A stretch of 64,000 nt of DNA from Acanthacorydalis orientalis (taxonomy: Eukaryota > Arthropoda > Insecta > Megaloptera > Corydalidae). Made by a program: the position numbers and the translations under genes. The stretch covers positions 54,650,981 to 54,714,980 of the forward strand of contig CM068313.1 of NCBI GenBank assembly GCA_034766995.1, read 5' to 3'. Positions 20,451 through 31,948 of the stretch are shown piece after piece. Position 1 is the first letter of the stretch, and each line of letters begins with the position of its first letter. The notes below the pieces were generated by a model, which was not told where the DNA came from, did no database searches, and saw only the letters and a list, made by a program, of their open reading frames with translations.

Positions 20451-22503
20451 TTAACACTAGATTTACGGGTATCGACTGTATACCTATTTTTACTGAAATC
20501 CGTCTTTTTGACAGGTAAATTAAAATGCAGTTTTTTGTAAATCTTTTCTTCTTGAATCAATAAATTTTTATTAACAGTTTTATTCAGTACATTTTTTTCA
20601 TATAAACTCAATTTTGAATGTACATTTTCCGCATACATACTTGTCACACTTAATACAAAAATTATTAGACCTATTTTTCTTGCATAATCCGATTTGGCAA
20701 GACTTTCGTACATTAAGATTTTGTACAATTGGCATTGAATTGGAACTAGTATTTTGTTCGTCGCGAAAATCACTGCCTAGTTCTTCAGCCAGTGGAAAAA
20801 TAAAATTCATTCTAGATATGCTTAGTCCAGGGGTCTCTTTGTACAATATCCAGGCATTGATGGCTGCCAAACCTAAAACGGTATAAAACACTTGAAGGGG
20901 CCTTATACGGGACCTTGCTTTCATGCTACATTTTCTAGCCATTTGGTTTACAAAATCCACCCCAAACTTGACTTTGTTGTAAAATGTGTTTGTTTCAGGG
21001 ATATGTTTAGCATTACCTTCTATTTTGACATTTTTATGTTTAGAGCTGAGCAATAATACATTTTTGTTTGGTTTGGATTTGTAAACTGTGAGAACATACT
21101 CATCTGATTTATAAAGTTTTGTGGAAAATAGAATCATAGCATCCTTCTTAGTCTTTGGAATTTTTGAAAATTCTCTTCTATTTGCACGTATAGTCTCCAC
21201 AAGAGTTGTTTTTTTTTGTAAGCAACTTTTTTCAGGGGAAATGCTTGTGGAACAGTTGTCAGTGGTAATGTTTCTTCCACGGCCAAAATTCTTTGCTTTA
21301 TATGCCCCTCGGACGTACAAAATCGCTAGGAAAGCTCATAATTGTGATTTTGTAACCACCTAATCTTTTCCCAAAACTTTATGCGCCTCCATTTCAGTAC
21401 ATATTTTGATATAGTCAATCATACCTTCATCAATTATCAGTTCAAATGCGCTACGTGCATTGCCAAGCATAATATTTTTTTTAGTATGCAGTTGGTCCTG
21501 GCACATATTTAAACATACTATAAGCTGGTAATCTACCACAACCTCCACCTTCATCTAATGTTTTCCGTAAAGTTCCATCAAGAGAACGTTCGATCGAATT
21601 GTCTTCATTACTACAGGTATCAGCAGCTTCTATGTCAGTTTCGCTCTCAATATCTGAAGTAATACGCATCTTTTTCTTTTGTAACATATGTTATGAGGAT
21701 TATCATCATCACTGTTACCAGCATCTTCAGTTTTGTTGTTCACTTTGCTAATTTCTTCCTCGCTTTCGCATAGTTCGGTGACACTTGCATCAGAACCCGA
21801 TCCAGCGAGGTGTTCATCTATACTGATTAGTTTTTTTATCAATCCAATATCTTTTCGAGACTTGTCAATAATACCTAGCCAAGTAGGTAGAACATAAATG
21901 TAAAAAAATATTTCTTTATGGATAGATTTTCAAACTACCTTGAAAAACTCAAATTTTTGTTTAGTAAATAAACTCCACTTCCTTTTCGGCAAAATTCACT
22001 TTTGAAATAATCACTCGCTTTGCTCCAATTGTATTATAAATAACAAGTTCAGCCTCATTAAATTTCCAAATATCACATCGTTCCTCTGCAAACTGCACAG
22101 TTGAGATGATCATTCGTGATATGATAAGGTTTGATCTTTTTGTAAACAAATAGTTCAAAGCTGTTCGTTTACGTACTTGCTACTAAATAGCCGTTATTTG
22201 TTTCATTTTTGTTTTTTCTTACTCATTCTCATTTCATTTTCGTTATTCCGTAACAATTGAAACGATTGATTGTAAATTAAGCACCCCGTCAATTTGACGA
22301 ATTTTCGTAAAAATAGGTGTACAACATATAGAAATAAGAAAATATAGGTCTTTCGGATAAAATGGGTGGAGATATATATTCACTACATTATATCATTAAA
22401 AACCAATATACAATAACTAAAAAATAATATTTGTATATTCGGAATTTTTAAGCATGAAATCATTAACCCGTCAAATTGACGGGTTCCGTAAATCTAGTGT
22501 TAT
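20451..22503 (-). mobile_element. piggyBac element, internally deleted
   Basis: Ends are TTAACACTAGATTTACGGGT (20451) and the complement of ATAACACTAGATTTACGGAA (ending 22503). They are imperfect copies of one repeat at a TTAA site, of which the right copy is mutated to TTAT. Subterminal palindromes of the CCCGTCAAATTGACGGG type lie near 22268 and 22470. About 2.05 kb, with a minus-strand transposase lacking part of its core. It sits in the right arm of a fold-back element. Confidence 0.9.
20598..21842 (-). pseudogene. piggyBac transposase pseudogene, core-deleted
   Basis: N-terminal acidic region (21842-21560; ESEEEISK, SETDIEAADT), then LPAYSMFKYVPGPTAY and EMEAHKVLGKD near 21360, all across frameshifts. 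A 240-codon open stretch (21320-20598) begins YVRGAYKAKNFGRGRNITTDN. The jump from YKAKN to NITTDN shows that the segment holding the first catalytic Asp is deleted. It continues with TTLVETIRANRREFSKIPKTKK, KVKFGVDFVNQMARKC (third Asp), INAWILYKE, and a Cys-rich zinc-binding tail CQIGLCKKN, CIKCDKYVCGKC. The C-terminal open frame is long for a dead copy, suggesting moderate age. Confidence 0.9.
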
Positions 22504-22796
22504 GTAATTATTTAGAAAAAAGGTGAAGAAAAAACAAAACGGCACATAGACCGGAAGTTGAACCTGACACTTCGGACATGTGAAGCGTGTGCGTTAATGC
22601 GTAACTACCAATCTAGTTGACAACGATTAAAAATCTTTCTCTCAAAAGTCTGATGCAGAAATTTTGAACCCTTTTTCCTTAAAAACTGCTGGATAGTGCG
22701 AGCTAGTACGTAACTATATTAATGCCTTTGGAGTACCCTACCACTACACTAAGTTTGGTCCCAAACTCAATTTCCGAGGTCGTATCCTCCCCTTGT

Positions 22797-23120
22797 AAGT
22801 TCAAATGTAGTTTTGCGTTTGTATTGGCTTATTTACTTATTTGATATACATTTTCCTATTTCTTTTTAATTTTTATACTCATAGGATGCGTGTGGGTACC
22901 CAGGTACTTCTGGTATTGAACAGAGGGGTTGTCAAATTTGACCCCCGATAAGATATACTTTTTTTAGAAAAAAATTAAAACTTAAAATGAAAATCACTGA
23001 CTCAAAAAACGAGGATCTGGATGGGATAAACTTTATTTTACTATTAGGTAGAAAAATTTAAAACGAGAAATTGCAAACGGTACCCGGGTATTGACGAAAG
23101 GATTAATGATGATTATTTCG
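22797..23120. repeat. Possible piggyBac-type terminal sequence
   Basis: Near 23080-23107 the complement reads TTAATCCTTTCGTCAATACC followed by CGGGTACCGT, the form of a piggyBac-like terminus at TTAA. A GGGTACCCAGGTAC stretch at about 22895 could belong to the other end, but no TTAA or clear repeat is seen there. No coding. Confidence 0.3.
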
Positions 23121-23315
23121 ATCAATTAATATATATTTTAAAAAATGTTATAGTTGTTTCAAATCTCTTACCAAATTCCAATATTTACTTTGAAACAACT
23201 AGTGCTACCTGTCATACCACATCACCTTGGCGGTCCTTTTGTGGTACTAGAGAGCATAATTTTTAGATTAAGCGCTCCGGTGTTCATTCTTCAATGCTCC
23301 TTCATTACAGTCAGC

Positions 23316-23376
23316 TATATAGGATAAATGTCTTTTCCCCCTTCGAAGAAGGGGGAAAAGACATTTATCCTATATA
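23316..23376. repeat. Perfect hairpin, 29-bp arms, 3-nt loop
   Basis: 23316-23344 (TATATAGGATAAATGTCTTT then TCCCCCTTC) is the exact reverse complement of 23348-23376, separated only by GAA. RNA from either strand would fold into a 29-bp perfect stem. No flanking terminal repeat or gene was recognised. Confidence 0.97.
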
Positions 23377-24894
23377 TTATAATCGTTGACCTATCGCAGT
23401 TTGTGGTACGACAGGGAGCACTGTAAATTTAAATTTCAATCTTGTGTTAAACATGGAAAGAAATTAAAAATAAATAAACACTGTATATATTTAACTAAAG
23501 ATCCTATGCAAATATTTTTTATTCTCAACTACAATGGAGAACGTGAATACTTTTTCATAGGACAATCTTATATTCCATATTTTAAAGCAATTTGTTTTTA
23601 CCCAAATATTTATTCATTTTTTAATTATCTTTGTAAAATACACTTCACAGATTCATTTAAATGTCTTCTAAGATCGAGGATACAAATTCAAATGTATTTT
23701 ACAAAATAAACAAACGAAAACGAATGCATGATAAAAAAAATACATAATTACTTTTCTTATTCAAACTTTCTTTAGATAAAATAAATCAGGACAAAGCACG
23801 GAGCGGATTGTTCGCAGAGTGCGTCTAGCGAATGCGCCACTGGTCACGATAGAACGCAACATCATTCCATCAACTTGAAGTACAACCCCTCGGGACAAGG
23901 ACAAATACGCACTGCAGAAAGGTTTCCAAAATCGAATTAGTGAGTGTCTTGTAGCCGCTGTAAATTATTTACCCCCGTGCACTGTTTTCTTCGCCCTCGT
24001 GCAGCGCTTCGCCTCTCGCTCGACATTGTCCGAACGCCACTTCTTATCACAGCATCCGTCTGCGTCGAGCGCGTCGTCCCAACAAAACGTTCTCCCGTCT
24101 TTCTCGGCACGCCGGACGAAAAGGCTATATACGCTTGCTGGCGTACGACGCGAAACTCTTGGATCCCGTCCATTATTATCTCTGTTATTTAGAATATAAG
24201 TGTGTATTTTATATTACTCTTGAGTAGGTGATAATTAACTCGTGGAATGCTTTATTATTATTTATAGGTGGAGACGGTGTCTCTCGAATGATGTTTTAAT
24301 TATTAAATTCTATGGAACAATGTTAATAGGATTATGTCGAAAACTGTGAGAACGCAGCGTCGCGCGCGAATTCCATTCGGGAATAAATAACTAATATAGT
24401 GTTTTTAAGTTGAAAATTGGCAAAGAGATAAATGCGGCGATAAAATGAAAGACGTCGTTACAATTTAATTATTTAATAACGTGGTGTGAGGGACACTGTT
24501 GACGATGGACAGTGTTGTAATAGTGATTTTTGTTTAAAAAAAAAACAATAAGAATTTTTGTTTTCTTTTTCTTTCTGCGAAAACGTCCAGTCTGTCACAT
24601 ATTTTTTTTGAGATAAAAATAGTTGGAAATATTAATAATTTGATGGTTTTCGTCCGATTCATTTTTTATACATTTATTTTCATCGATTTTCATATAACTT
24701 GAATCACTTTTGAACCGTTTCTGGAACGAAGATTTTCGTTTCCTGGTTTGTATATTTTATCAGATCTTCAATACTTCCAATATTTTCCTTGTATGAATTG
24801 TATGAATATTTCCTTGTATTGAAAATTTGTATTGAAATTAACGCGTTTCTCCACTAGTTTTAATTCTGAATAATTAAAATTTTCCGATGACTGA
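23377..24894. other. No recognised gene; CpG-richer block 23780-24420
   Basis: Open frames at 23386-23709 and 23937-24199 (both strands) match no family I know. The 23780-24420 block is markedly GC- and CpG-richer than the surroundings, with runs such as CGTCGCGCGCG, and is the most host-like part of the window; a promoter or first exon is possible but unproven. Confidence 0.4.
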
Positions 24895-25009
24895 TTAACA
24901 CTCTGAGTGCCATGTTACCAGAAAGTGAGTGACGGGTATATTTTCGATTGGTTCTCGTCACCCAAAAATGGATGACAGTTCCTTTTATTCTAATAGGAAA
25001 TATTTTGTT

Positions 25010-25090
<81 letters not shown>

Positions 25091-25112
25091 TACACAAATA
25101 TGTATATATATA

Positions 25113-25153
<41 letters not shown>

Positions 25154-25532
25154 CGGATAAAAACAATATAATATCATCTTTTGAGTACACTGGATATATA
25201 TTGAAAATAAAATTATTAAAAATTACATTTACTTTCAATGATAATCTTTGAAGCAATCTATGAATAGCGTCTTCGTAGGGCATGTAGGAAAATATGTTAC
25301 GTTTTTTTTACTTTTTTCTGTACCTCTGAACGATCTGAAGATGTTTGTTGATATGTCAATAGCTTGCCTTGCCATTAAGATACCGTGTATATCACTTCAC
25401 GGACGTTTGTAGCAGTGTGTTAGTGTTTTAAGATAAGAAGCTCGAGCGGAAAAACGCGGGTGACAGCCGTTCTCTCATCATTTTGGCTCACAGGAAGCCA
25501 CAGTCCGAAGCGCTGGGCATTCAACGTGTTAA
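24895..25532. mobile_element. piggyBac-type nonautonomous element
   Basis: TTAA at 24895-24898 begins TTAACACTCTGAGTGCC, and TTAA at 25529-25532 ends the complement TTAACACGTTGAATGCC. The imperfect inverted repeats at TTAA and the 638-bp length suggest a piggyBac MITE. Both halves carry GTCACCC or GGGTGAC motifs. A large TA array occupies the middle. No transposase remains. Confidence 0.65.
25013..25149. repeat. (TA)n microsatellite
   Basis: TA array with ACATG, TGTA and ACACAAATATG interruptions, inside the TTAA-flanked element. Tyr-Ile open frames across it are artefacts. Confidence 0.95.
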
Positions 25533-25854
25533 CACGATATTATTTGAAATGAAATGCTGTATTTATCTCTTTGAATTTGTTGTATATTTCTGTACATTCT
25601 AAGACACACCTCTTTAATTTTCAACACGATTTACTTGAATAGCGACAATAATTCTCGACCTGACATGTTTGCGCAAGCGCACGCATGGTCAATCTGTACA
25701 GTGTGCTATATTAATGCCAGAGACCATATTATATGGTTTTGAAAAATAAAAATTTTTCAAAATCATGCTATGTGAGATACAATGATCCGAAAGAACCTAA
25801 TTTGTTTTTGGGTAGCGATAAACATTTGTATAATAAGTGCTATTTAAATTTTAG

Positions 25855-25941
25855 CCACCGTTTGCAGTGTTTCCATCAACCAGCACGATGGAAACACCGA
25901 TTGCTCCTACCATTGCAGATGAGATCGATCTGCCAGTTAAT
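25855..25941 (+). other. Putative exon of an unidentified host gene
   Basis: A pyrimidine-poor but possible acceptor (TTAAATTTTAG) ends at 25854. An ATG in good context (GCACGATGG) stands at 25888, and 18 codons (METPIAPTIADEIDLPVN) run to a strong donor GTAAGT at 25942. The piece is less AT-rich than its neighbours. No downstream exon was found in the window and the peptide is not one I recognise, so chance cannot be excluded. Confidence 0.25.
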
Positions 25942-26184
25942 GTAAGTATTCACAACTTTTATAACTAATATTCAAGTAATGTCAAATTATTCAATTATTA
26001 AATTTATTTTTAGCTAATATTCAAATTTGAAGTATTCAAACCTCCCGCACAAATATCGCGCGGGCAGTGCCATCTAATTAAGTCTGCAAAATTAATACCC
26101 CGCACCCCCCAGTCCATCATTTTCATGCCATAGATTTTTAACCCGTTCCTTGTCATCTAGAGATACTTTATCTATGGTCACGGC

Positions 26185-26672
26185 TATCAAGTGTCACTTT
26201 TCAATTTACTGAAATACGATAACAGGGAAAAACGAAAACAAGAGCCCATTATGCAACATTATAGAACCGTTTGAAAGAAAACCTGAAACGAAAGCGGCCA
26301 AGATTGGCGCACAAAAAAGTAGTTTTTCATCAGGAAAACGCGCCGTCCCACTATCCGTTCGTCGCAATGGCAAAATTACACGAATTAGGCTTCGAATTGA
26401 TTCCTCATCCACCCAATTCGACTCGTTCTTCTTCTCAAACTTGAAAATTTGGCTCGCTGGGAAGAAAAATCCCATCGACTAAGAATGTTATGCGTGTTTT
26501 GCAAACTTTAAGAAAAGCTACTTGTCTGTTGGAATAAAAAAATTGGAAACTCGTTGGACAAAGTGTACAGCCTTTAACGGATACTATGTTCAGAAATAAA
26601 ATCGATTTTTTCTAAAAAACGGTGTTTAACTTTCTGTTTTACCATACTTATCAAACGACCCTTGTACACACT
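26185..26672 (+). pseudogene. Irritans-like mariner 3' fragment
   Basis: The plus strand reads RLKENLKRKRPRLAHKKVVF, FHQENAPSHYPFVAMAKLHE (Glu for the second catalytic Asp), LGFELIPHPP, then a degraded third block and tail. The end (about 26628-26672, GTTTAACTTTCTGTTTTACC onward) matches the terminal region at 14882-14943. A short stretch ATCAAGTGTCACTTTTCAA near 26188 also occurs in reverse at about 16950. Confidence 0.8.
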
Positions 26673-28030
26673 TGACACAACTTACTGGCCGACTATTTCA
26701 AATCGACTCTCTTATAGAAAGTGTTTTCTGATAATATTACAATATTTATAATTTTTGATAATATTTATAATTTTTTTCATTTTATTAACATTTACCACTT
26801 CATCGTTTCAGTCATAGAGTAGATGTCTTGAATTAGGATATATCATTGAGAACCATAGCAATTTACAATCAATTTTGTGATTTTTAGACTGTGCCACAAA
26901 TGTTAAACCAGTGAAATCATTGTATCTTTTCATTTCGCTGTTATAAACAAATTATTTCCTTTATCCAAAATCAAATAATGTATGAAAGTCTCTCTTAAAG
27001 TGACTTAAATATCAGAGAAGCAAAATTGTGTAAATAAGTCGAATATTGTTTTAATTGAAAACGATTAATATTATGAACTATTTTAAAGAAACAAGCATGA
27101 TGAATTGAGAGTTGAGTTTATTGATTTCACATACAGAATATAGTCCTGGAAAAATTTTCTAGACAAGAGTCCCGATTCAAACAAACTAAGAAAAATGGCG
27201 TACGTTTTCTAAGACTGGGAAGATATTCATCGTCTACTTATATAATATCCGAATACTGTGTTCAAATAAGCCATGTTCTAATCCAATACATAACCTATAT
27301 TAAAATGACTTATATGGCGTTCGTCTTGCATAAAAAACATGTTATTACCCTCAACGTTCGCGTTTTGTCACAACTGTTTCATTGCTGTTTTATTGTCGTG
27401 GGGAAGTCGGTTTCCTTATTTATGACACGAACGATAGGGAAAATATAAGAACATTTATTTTATGGGCAATGAAATACTGGATCTTCAAAGTTTTCTTGCA
27501 TTCTAAAAAAAAATGAGAAGCGAACGAAAACTGTTCCGAAACATTCATGTCGGATATAACGATTTTTTCGTGTTTTATTTCTGTACATTTATTATATTTA
27601 GAATACTAGTCGAATATTATCTCTAGACACGAACTAGAATATCCATTTGTGTGTTTGTTTATAGAAGGAAGATGTTAATTAAATACTTGAAATCCTGCAC
27701 ACTTTTTTTTTAAATATGAAATGTGTTGATAATGAGAGACACTATTGTTCGAAGAAAGTGTAACTATGAGGATTATTATTCAGCAGATGATGGAGATATT
27801 GTTTTTTCGGATTTCGACTCTAAGTATTTGCCTTCAGAAAAGGAAATTTCTTCTGATGACGATGTAAAGCAGGCTCATCCAATCGGCGGCCCAATAAAAA
27901 TCGTAAACTTACTTAAAATATTAAAATATTTTTCTTGGGATTTTTTCTCAAGCTGAAAACCAACTTCTTAATACAATGTTTCAAATCATAACATCATTCC
28001 AAATGAAACTGAAATTATGACAACTTCAAT
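26673..28030. other. No recognised gene; one acidic open frame
   Basis: AT-rich. A plus-strand frame at 27723-27956 encodes an acidic segment (EDYYSADDGDIVFSDFDSKY, SEKEISSDDD) resembling the acidic N-termini of transposases such as piggyBac, but with no diagnostic domain. Otherwise nothing recognisable. Confidence 0.4.
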
Positions 28031-28039
28031 GTAAAGTAA

Positions 28040-28143
28040 ACACTTATATGTATTTCGACACGTTGGCTAAACACGGTCCTGTGAACAGTGAAAAATATGC
28101 AGCTGTATTTTTCGATATGATACAAGAATTTGAAAACATTGAA

Positions 28144-28146
<3 letters not shown>
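28040..28146 (+). pseudogene. Possible hAT-family transposase fragment
   Basis: The plus strand reads FDTLAKHGPVNSEKYAAVFFDMIQEFEN, which resembles the segment before the RF-DF motif in ZBED/FAM200-like hAT transposases. It is cut off by the TA microsatellite at 28148. Too short for certainty. Confidence 0.35.
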
Positions 28147-28190
<44 letters not shown>

Positions 28191-28222
28191 TTTCATATAT
28201 ATATATATATATATACATACAT
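28147..28222. repeat. (TA)n microsatellite
   Basis: Two TA arrays split by TGTGTTTTCA, ending beside the left end of the mariner at 28226. Confidence 0.95.
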
Positions 28223-28225
28223 ATA

Positions 28226-29151
28226 CGAGGTCAGACAATTAAGTAATGCGATTGATTTTTTTTCTCAGCCTGTGGTAACACTGCGAACCTGTAACTCTGC
28301 TACCGTAATAGCAGATCCCTACTCTCTCGATTGAGACCTTGACCACCCTTGTACGATTATTTCTTCGCCAGCTGTTTAGTGTTTTGTAACAACGCGCGAG
28401 TAGTGCATGTCACGAAAATGGAACAGAGAAATTTGCTCAAGATTGTCTCGAGCAGGTTGAAAGTGATCCTACTCTTCTCGATCGAGTTATTACTGGTGAT
28501 GAAAGTTGGTTCTTTCAATATGACCCCGAAACTAAACGACAAAGCCAACAGTGGCTGTCCCCTGGAGCACCAAGGCCAAAGAAGGCGAGAATGAGCAAGT
28601 CCAAAGTGAAAACCATGTTGATTTGCTTCTTCGACAGCAAAGGGGTGGTTCACAAAGAGTTCGTACCACCTGGACAAACCGTAAATCAAGTATTCTACCG
28701 CAATGTGCTCGAAAAATTACGAAAAAGGGTGCTCAGAGTGCGTCCAGAGATCGCGAAGACTTGGGTTCTGCATCATGACAATGCTCCCTGTCACAGTGCG
28801 TTCAGTGTCTCTCAGTTTTTGGCGTCTAAAGGCATCGCAACGTTACCACAACCGCCCTATTCACCGGACATGTCACCCTGCGACTTTTTCCTATTCCCCC
28901 ATATGAAAAAATTCGTCAAAGATCGACATTTTGACTCCGTTGAAGATATCCAAGAATCTGTGACGAGGGTACTCGGAGAGGTCCCACAAGAAGTGTTCCA
29001 GAATTGTTACGAAAACTGGAAAACTCTGGAAAACTGGAATAAGTGTATAGATGCGGGAGGGGACTGCTTTGAAGGGTTCGCAGCGATGTACCTTAATTTT
29101 TAAATATACTCGATTTTTGAATTTTGTCGCATTACTTAATTGTCTGACCTC

Positions 29152-29152
<1 letters not shown>
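28226..29152 (+). mobile_element. Young mariner deletion derivative, copy A
   Basis: Terminal repeats CGAGGTCAGACAATTAAGTA (28226) and its complement (ending 29152), with TA before the left end. The element is 927 bp against about 1.3 kb expected for a complete mariner. It is nearly identical to the copies at 29935 and 61623 over shared parts, so all three are recent. A deletion after MEQRNL removes the helix-turn-helix region. Confidence 0.95.
28435..29103 (+). pseudogene. Mariner transposase, catalytic domain open, N-terminus deleted
   Basis: One open frame runs from AQDCLEQVESDP to the stop at 29101-29103. It holds all three catalytic aspartates with DD34D spacing: VITGDESWFF, HHDNAPCHS and PDMSPCDFF. 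The original start (ATG at 28418) is in another frame because the deletion junction is out of frame, so a full protein is not made from it; an internal Met at 28591 lies after the first Asp. The last residues are altered by a small duplication (WKTLENW). Intact family members bind the inverted repeats through the deleted N-terminal domain. Confidence 0.9.

Positions 29153-29222
<70 letters not shown>
29153..29222. repeat. (TA)n microsatellite
   Basis: About 32 TA units immediately after the mariner copy A right end. Confidence 0.95.
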
Positions 29223-29224
<2 letters not shown>

Positions 29225-29505
29225 TATTAATCAAGCAGTTGGAATAACAAGACAAAACAGTAGTGAGCACAAATATTTAAATATAACTGTACACTTTCAC
29301 TAAATTAAGCGATAAAGCTGTGGGTCTGCTCGATTTTCAAAAATGAAATTGAATAAAAACTTAAGACTAAATTTTTGATGTGAAAATTAAGTCTATGCCT
29401 TAAAGTAAATCAATCATAACTCTGTTTTAAATTATAATATTTTCTCGTTGTTTAAGAATTCTAAATTGCTAATCTTAACATTTGACACAAACACACACAT
29501 ACAAG

Positions 29506-29636
<131 letters not shown>

Positions 29637-29934
29637 TTTGAAGCAGATTGTTACTGGAGATTAAAAATGGAATGTCTACAATAATGTGACACGAAAAAGA
29701 CATTGGAGTAAACCAGGATCAACCTCGTTAACTTCTCCCAAAGCCTGTTTACACCCCATGGAAGTTCCTACCATATACATGATTGTATGGTGGGATTGGA
29801 AATCGGTACTGTTGTATGAGTTCTTGCCGCTTAATCAAATCATTAATTCTGATAAATAATGTTCACAATTATATAGACCGAAGAAGATCATTAATGAAAA
29901 ACTACCAGAATTTGCCAATAGGAAAAGAGTAGTA

Positions 29935-30859
29935 CGAGGTCAGACAATTAAGTAATGAGACCGATTTTTTTCTCGGCCTGTGGTAACACTGCGAACCTGT
30001 AACTCCGCCACCGTAATAGCAGATCCCACTCTCTCGATTGAGACCTTGACCACCCTCGTACGATCATTTCTTCGCCAGCTGTTTAGTGTTTTGTAACAAC
30101 GCGCGAGTAGTGCATGTCACGAAAATGGAACAGAGAAATTTAGAGCAACGGTGCGCGATAAAATTTTGTGCAAAACTCGGCGAAACCGCGACAGAAACTT
30201 ATGAAAAAGTGCTTAAAGTGTATGGTAGTGATGCCCTGAGTCGTAGTCAGGTGCTTCGGTGGCATGCCGATTTTAAAAAAGGCCGTGAGAAAGAAGGCGA
30301 GAATGAACAAGTCCAAAGTGAAAACCATGTTGATTTGCTTCTTCGACAGCAAAGGGGTGGTTCACAAAGAGTTCGTACCACCTGGACAAACCGTAAATCA
30401 TGTATTCTACCGCAATGTGCTCGAAAAATTACAAAAAAGGGTGCTCAGAGTGCGTCCAGAGATCGCGAAGACTTGGGTTCTGCATCACGACAATGCTCCC
30501 TGTCACAGTGCGTTCAGTGTCTCTCAGTTTTTGGCGTCTAAAGGCATCGCAACGTTACCACAACCGCCCTATTCACCGGACATGTCACCCTGCGACTTTT
30601 TCCTATTCCCCCATATGAAAAAATTCGTCAAAGGTCGACATTTTGACTCCGTTGAAGATATCGAAGAATCTGTGACGAGGGTACTCGGAGAGGTCCCACA
30701 AGAAGTGTTCCAGAATTGTTACGAAAACTGGAAAACTCGCTGGAATAAGTGTATAGATGCGGGAGGGGACTACTTTGAAGGGGATCGCAGCGATGTACCT
30801 TAATTTTTAAATATACTCGATTTTTGAATTTTGTCGCATTACTTAATTGTCTGACCTCG
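29935..30859 (+). mobile_element. Young mariner deletion derivative, copy B
   Basis: Terminal repeats CGAGGTCAGACAATTAAGTA and its complement, flanked on both sides by TA (29933-29934 and 30860-30861). 925 bp. Unlike copies A and C it keeps the N-terminal coding region (MEQRNLEQRCAIKFCAKLGE, then a YGSDALSRSQVLRWHADF helix-turn-helix) but has lost the segment with the first catalytic Asp. The junction lies near 30290 and is out of frame. Confidence 0.95.
30125..30803 (+). pseudogene. Mariner transposase with central deletion (copy B)
   Basis: The ATG at 30125 opens the N-terminal DNA-binding region to about 30290, after which the deletion shifts the frame. The C-terminal frame (30297-30803) holds KSKVKTMLICFFDSKGVVHK, HHDNAPCHS, PDMSPCDFF and a complete tail ending GGDYFEGDRSDVP before the stop. 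The second and third Asp are intact; the first, in VITGDES, is deleted. Confidence 0.9.
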
Positions 30860-31217
30860 TATTCCACCAAGATAACCTGAGCCCACACGTACCTTTATAG
30901 ACTCGACAAAAATTGAGAGAGCTGAATGTTTTATTTATCCACCATCTTTATTTATAGCATCATAAAATTTCCGCTTATTTCGTTCCTTGCAAAATTCCCT
31001 TAATGAGAAAAAATTTGATTTTTTAGAAGCCTGTGAGATGCATGTTTCGCGATTTTTTGCTAAAAATGTAACAAATTCTGGGAGAATGGCATTATGGCAC
31101 TGTCTACAAGATACCAAAAAGTCATTGATTACAATGATCAATACAACATTTAAAAATGTTTTTTATATTAAAAAAAATTGAGTGAGAAATCCGACATTAT
31201 TTATTGGCCAACCCAAT

Positions 31218-31948
31218 TTAACAATAAAACATGATAACTGTTTGTTTATAAGTAAGATAATGTAAAATAATAATAAAGAAAAACAATAAAAAGTCTTTAT
31301 GGATTTGTACTCAAAAAATTGATCTACTTTTCGCGTTGTTTTGACACGTTCGTTCGAATATTGAAATAAAATATATATATTATAGGAATAAATGGCGACG
31401 GTTGATGTGAAATCAAAAACACACGAACCGAAAAAAATCAAAGTGTTCTACATAAAACGAGTTCATTATATTCAAATAGTGAGCATAAAGTGCGACGGAA
31501 ATAAATATTCCTCGAATCACGAACATAGAATCACAGAGAGTTGAACGGATATGGACATAAAGTAAATCATTTGATGCTATCGAACGTGTCGAGAGTTTGA
31601 AATAGCACTTAGTGATTCAGATTGCGCAAACAGCCGATGAAAAATGTACAACGGAGATCCTAAATTGGAACGTAAGATGGATATGTGTGTGTGTGTGTCG
31701 GTGCGCTAGTGTACGTGTGGATGAACGTAAAATTAGAATAGTTCGGGAAGTAAAATCGGAAACGGATGGATCGATTTAAAATATGTATCTTATCTATACA
31801 GAGCTGCTGCTACAAGGACGATCATCGTTTTCAGCACTTCGTTTCATTTATGCACAGGCGTGGCAGAAAAAGCAGATATAATAGAAGTTAAATGATGAAT
31901 AAATTAATTTTTCTATAAATTTTAATTATGAATTCTATTTATATTATT
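31218..31948. other. No recognised gene
   Basis: AT-rich sequence with a short GT run at 31685-31700. Open frames on the minus strand near 31163-31441 look random. Confidence 0.5.

Larger units (their letters stand above)
19721..22796. mobile_element. Fold-back element with long inverted arms, interrupted by piggyBac
   Basis: The outer ends ACAAGGAGAGGATACGACCT (19721) and the complement of ACAAGGGGAGGATACGACCT (ending 22796) begin inverted arms that stay similar inward: 19721-20169 on the left, and 20269-20450 plus 22504-22796 on the right, with a loop at 20170-20268. The right arm is split by the piggyBac at 20451-22503. Without it the element is about 1.02 kb and mostly palindromic. No coding is seen. 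A second copy lies at 46136-46659. The target duplication is unclear. Confidence 0.85.

Noticed and set aside
22560..22640. A functional tRNA gene
   Set aside because: The tRNA-like pattern lacks a paired acceptor stem and exact A-box match; reported only as a tRNA-like segment of a repeat.
23386..23709. 107-codon plus-strand frame as a host gene
   Set aside because: AT-driven composition, no recognisable domain and no splice signals at its borders.
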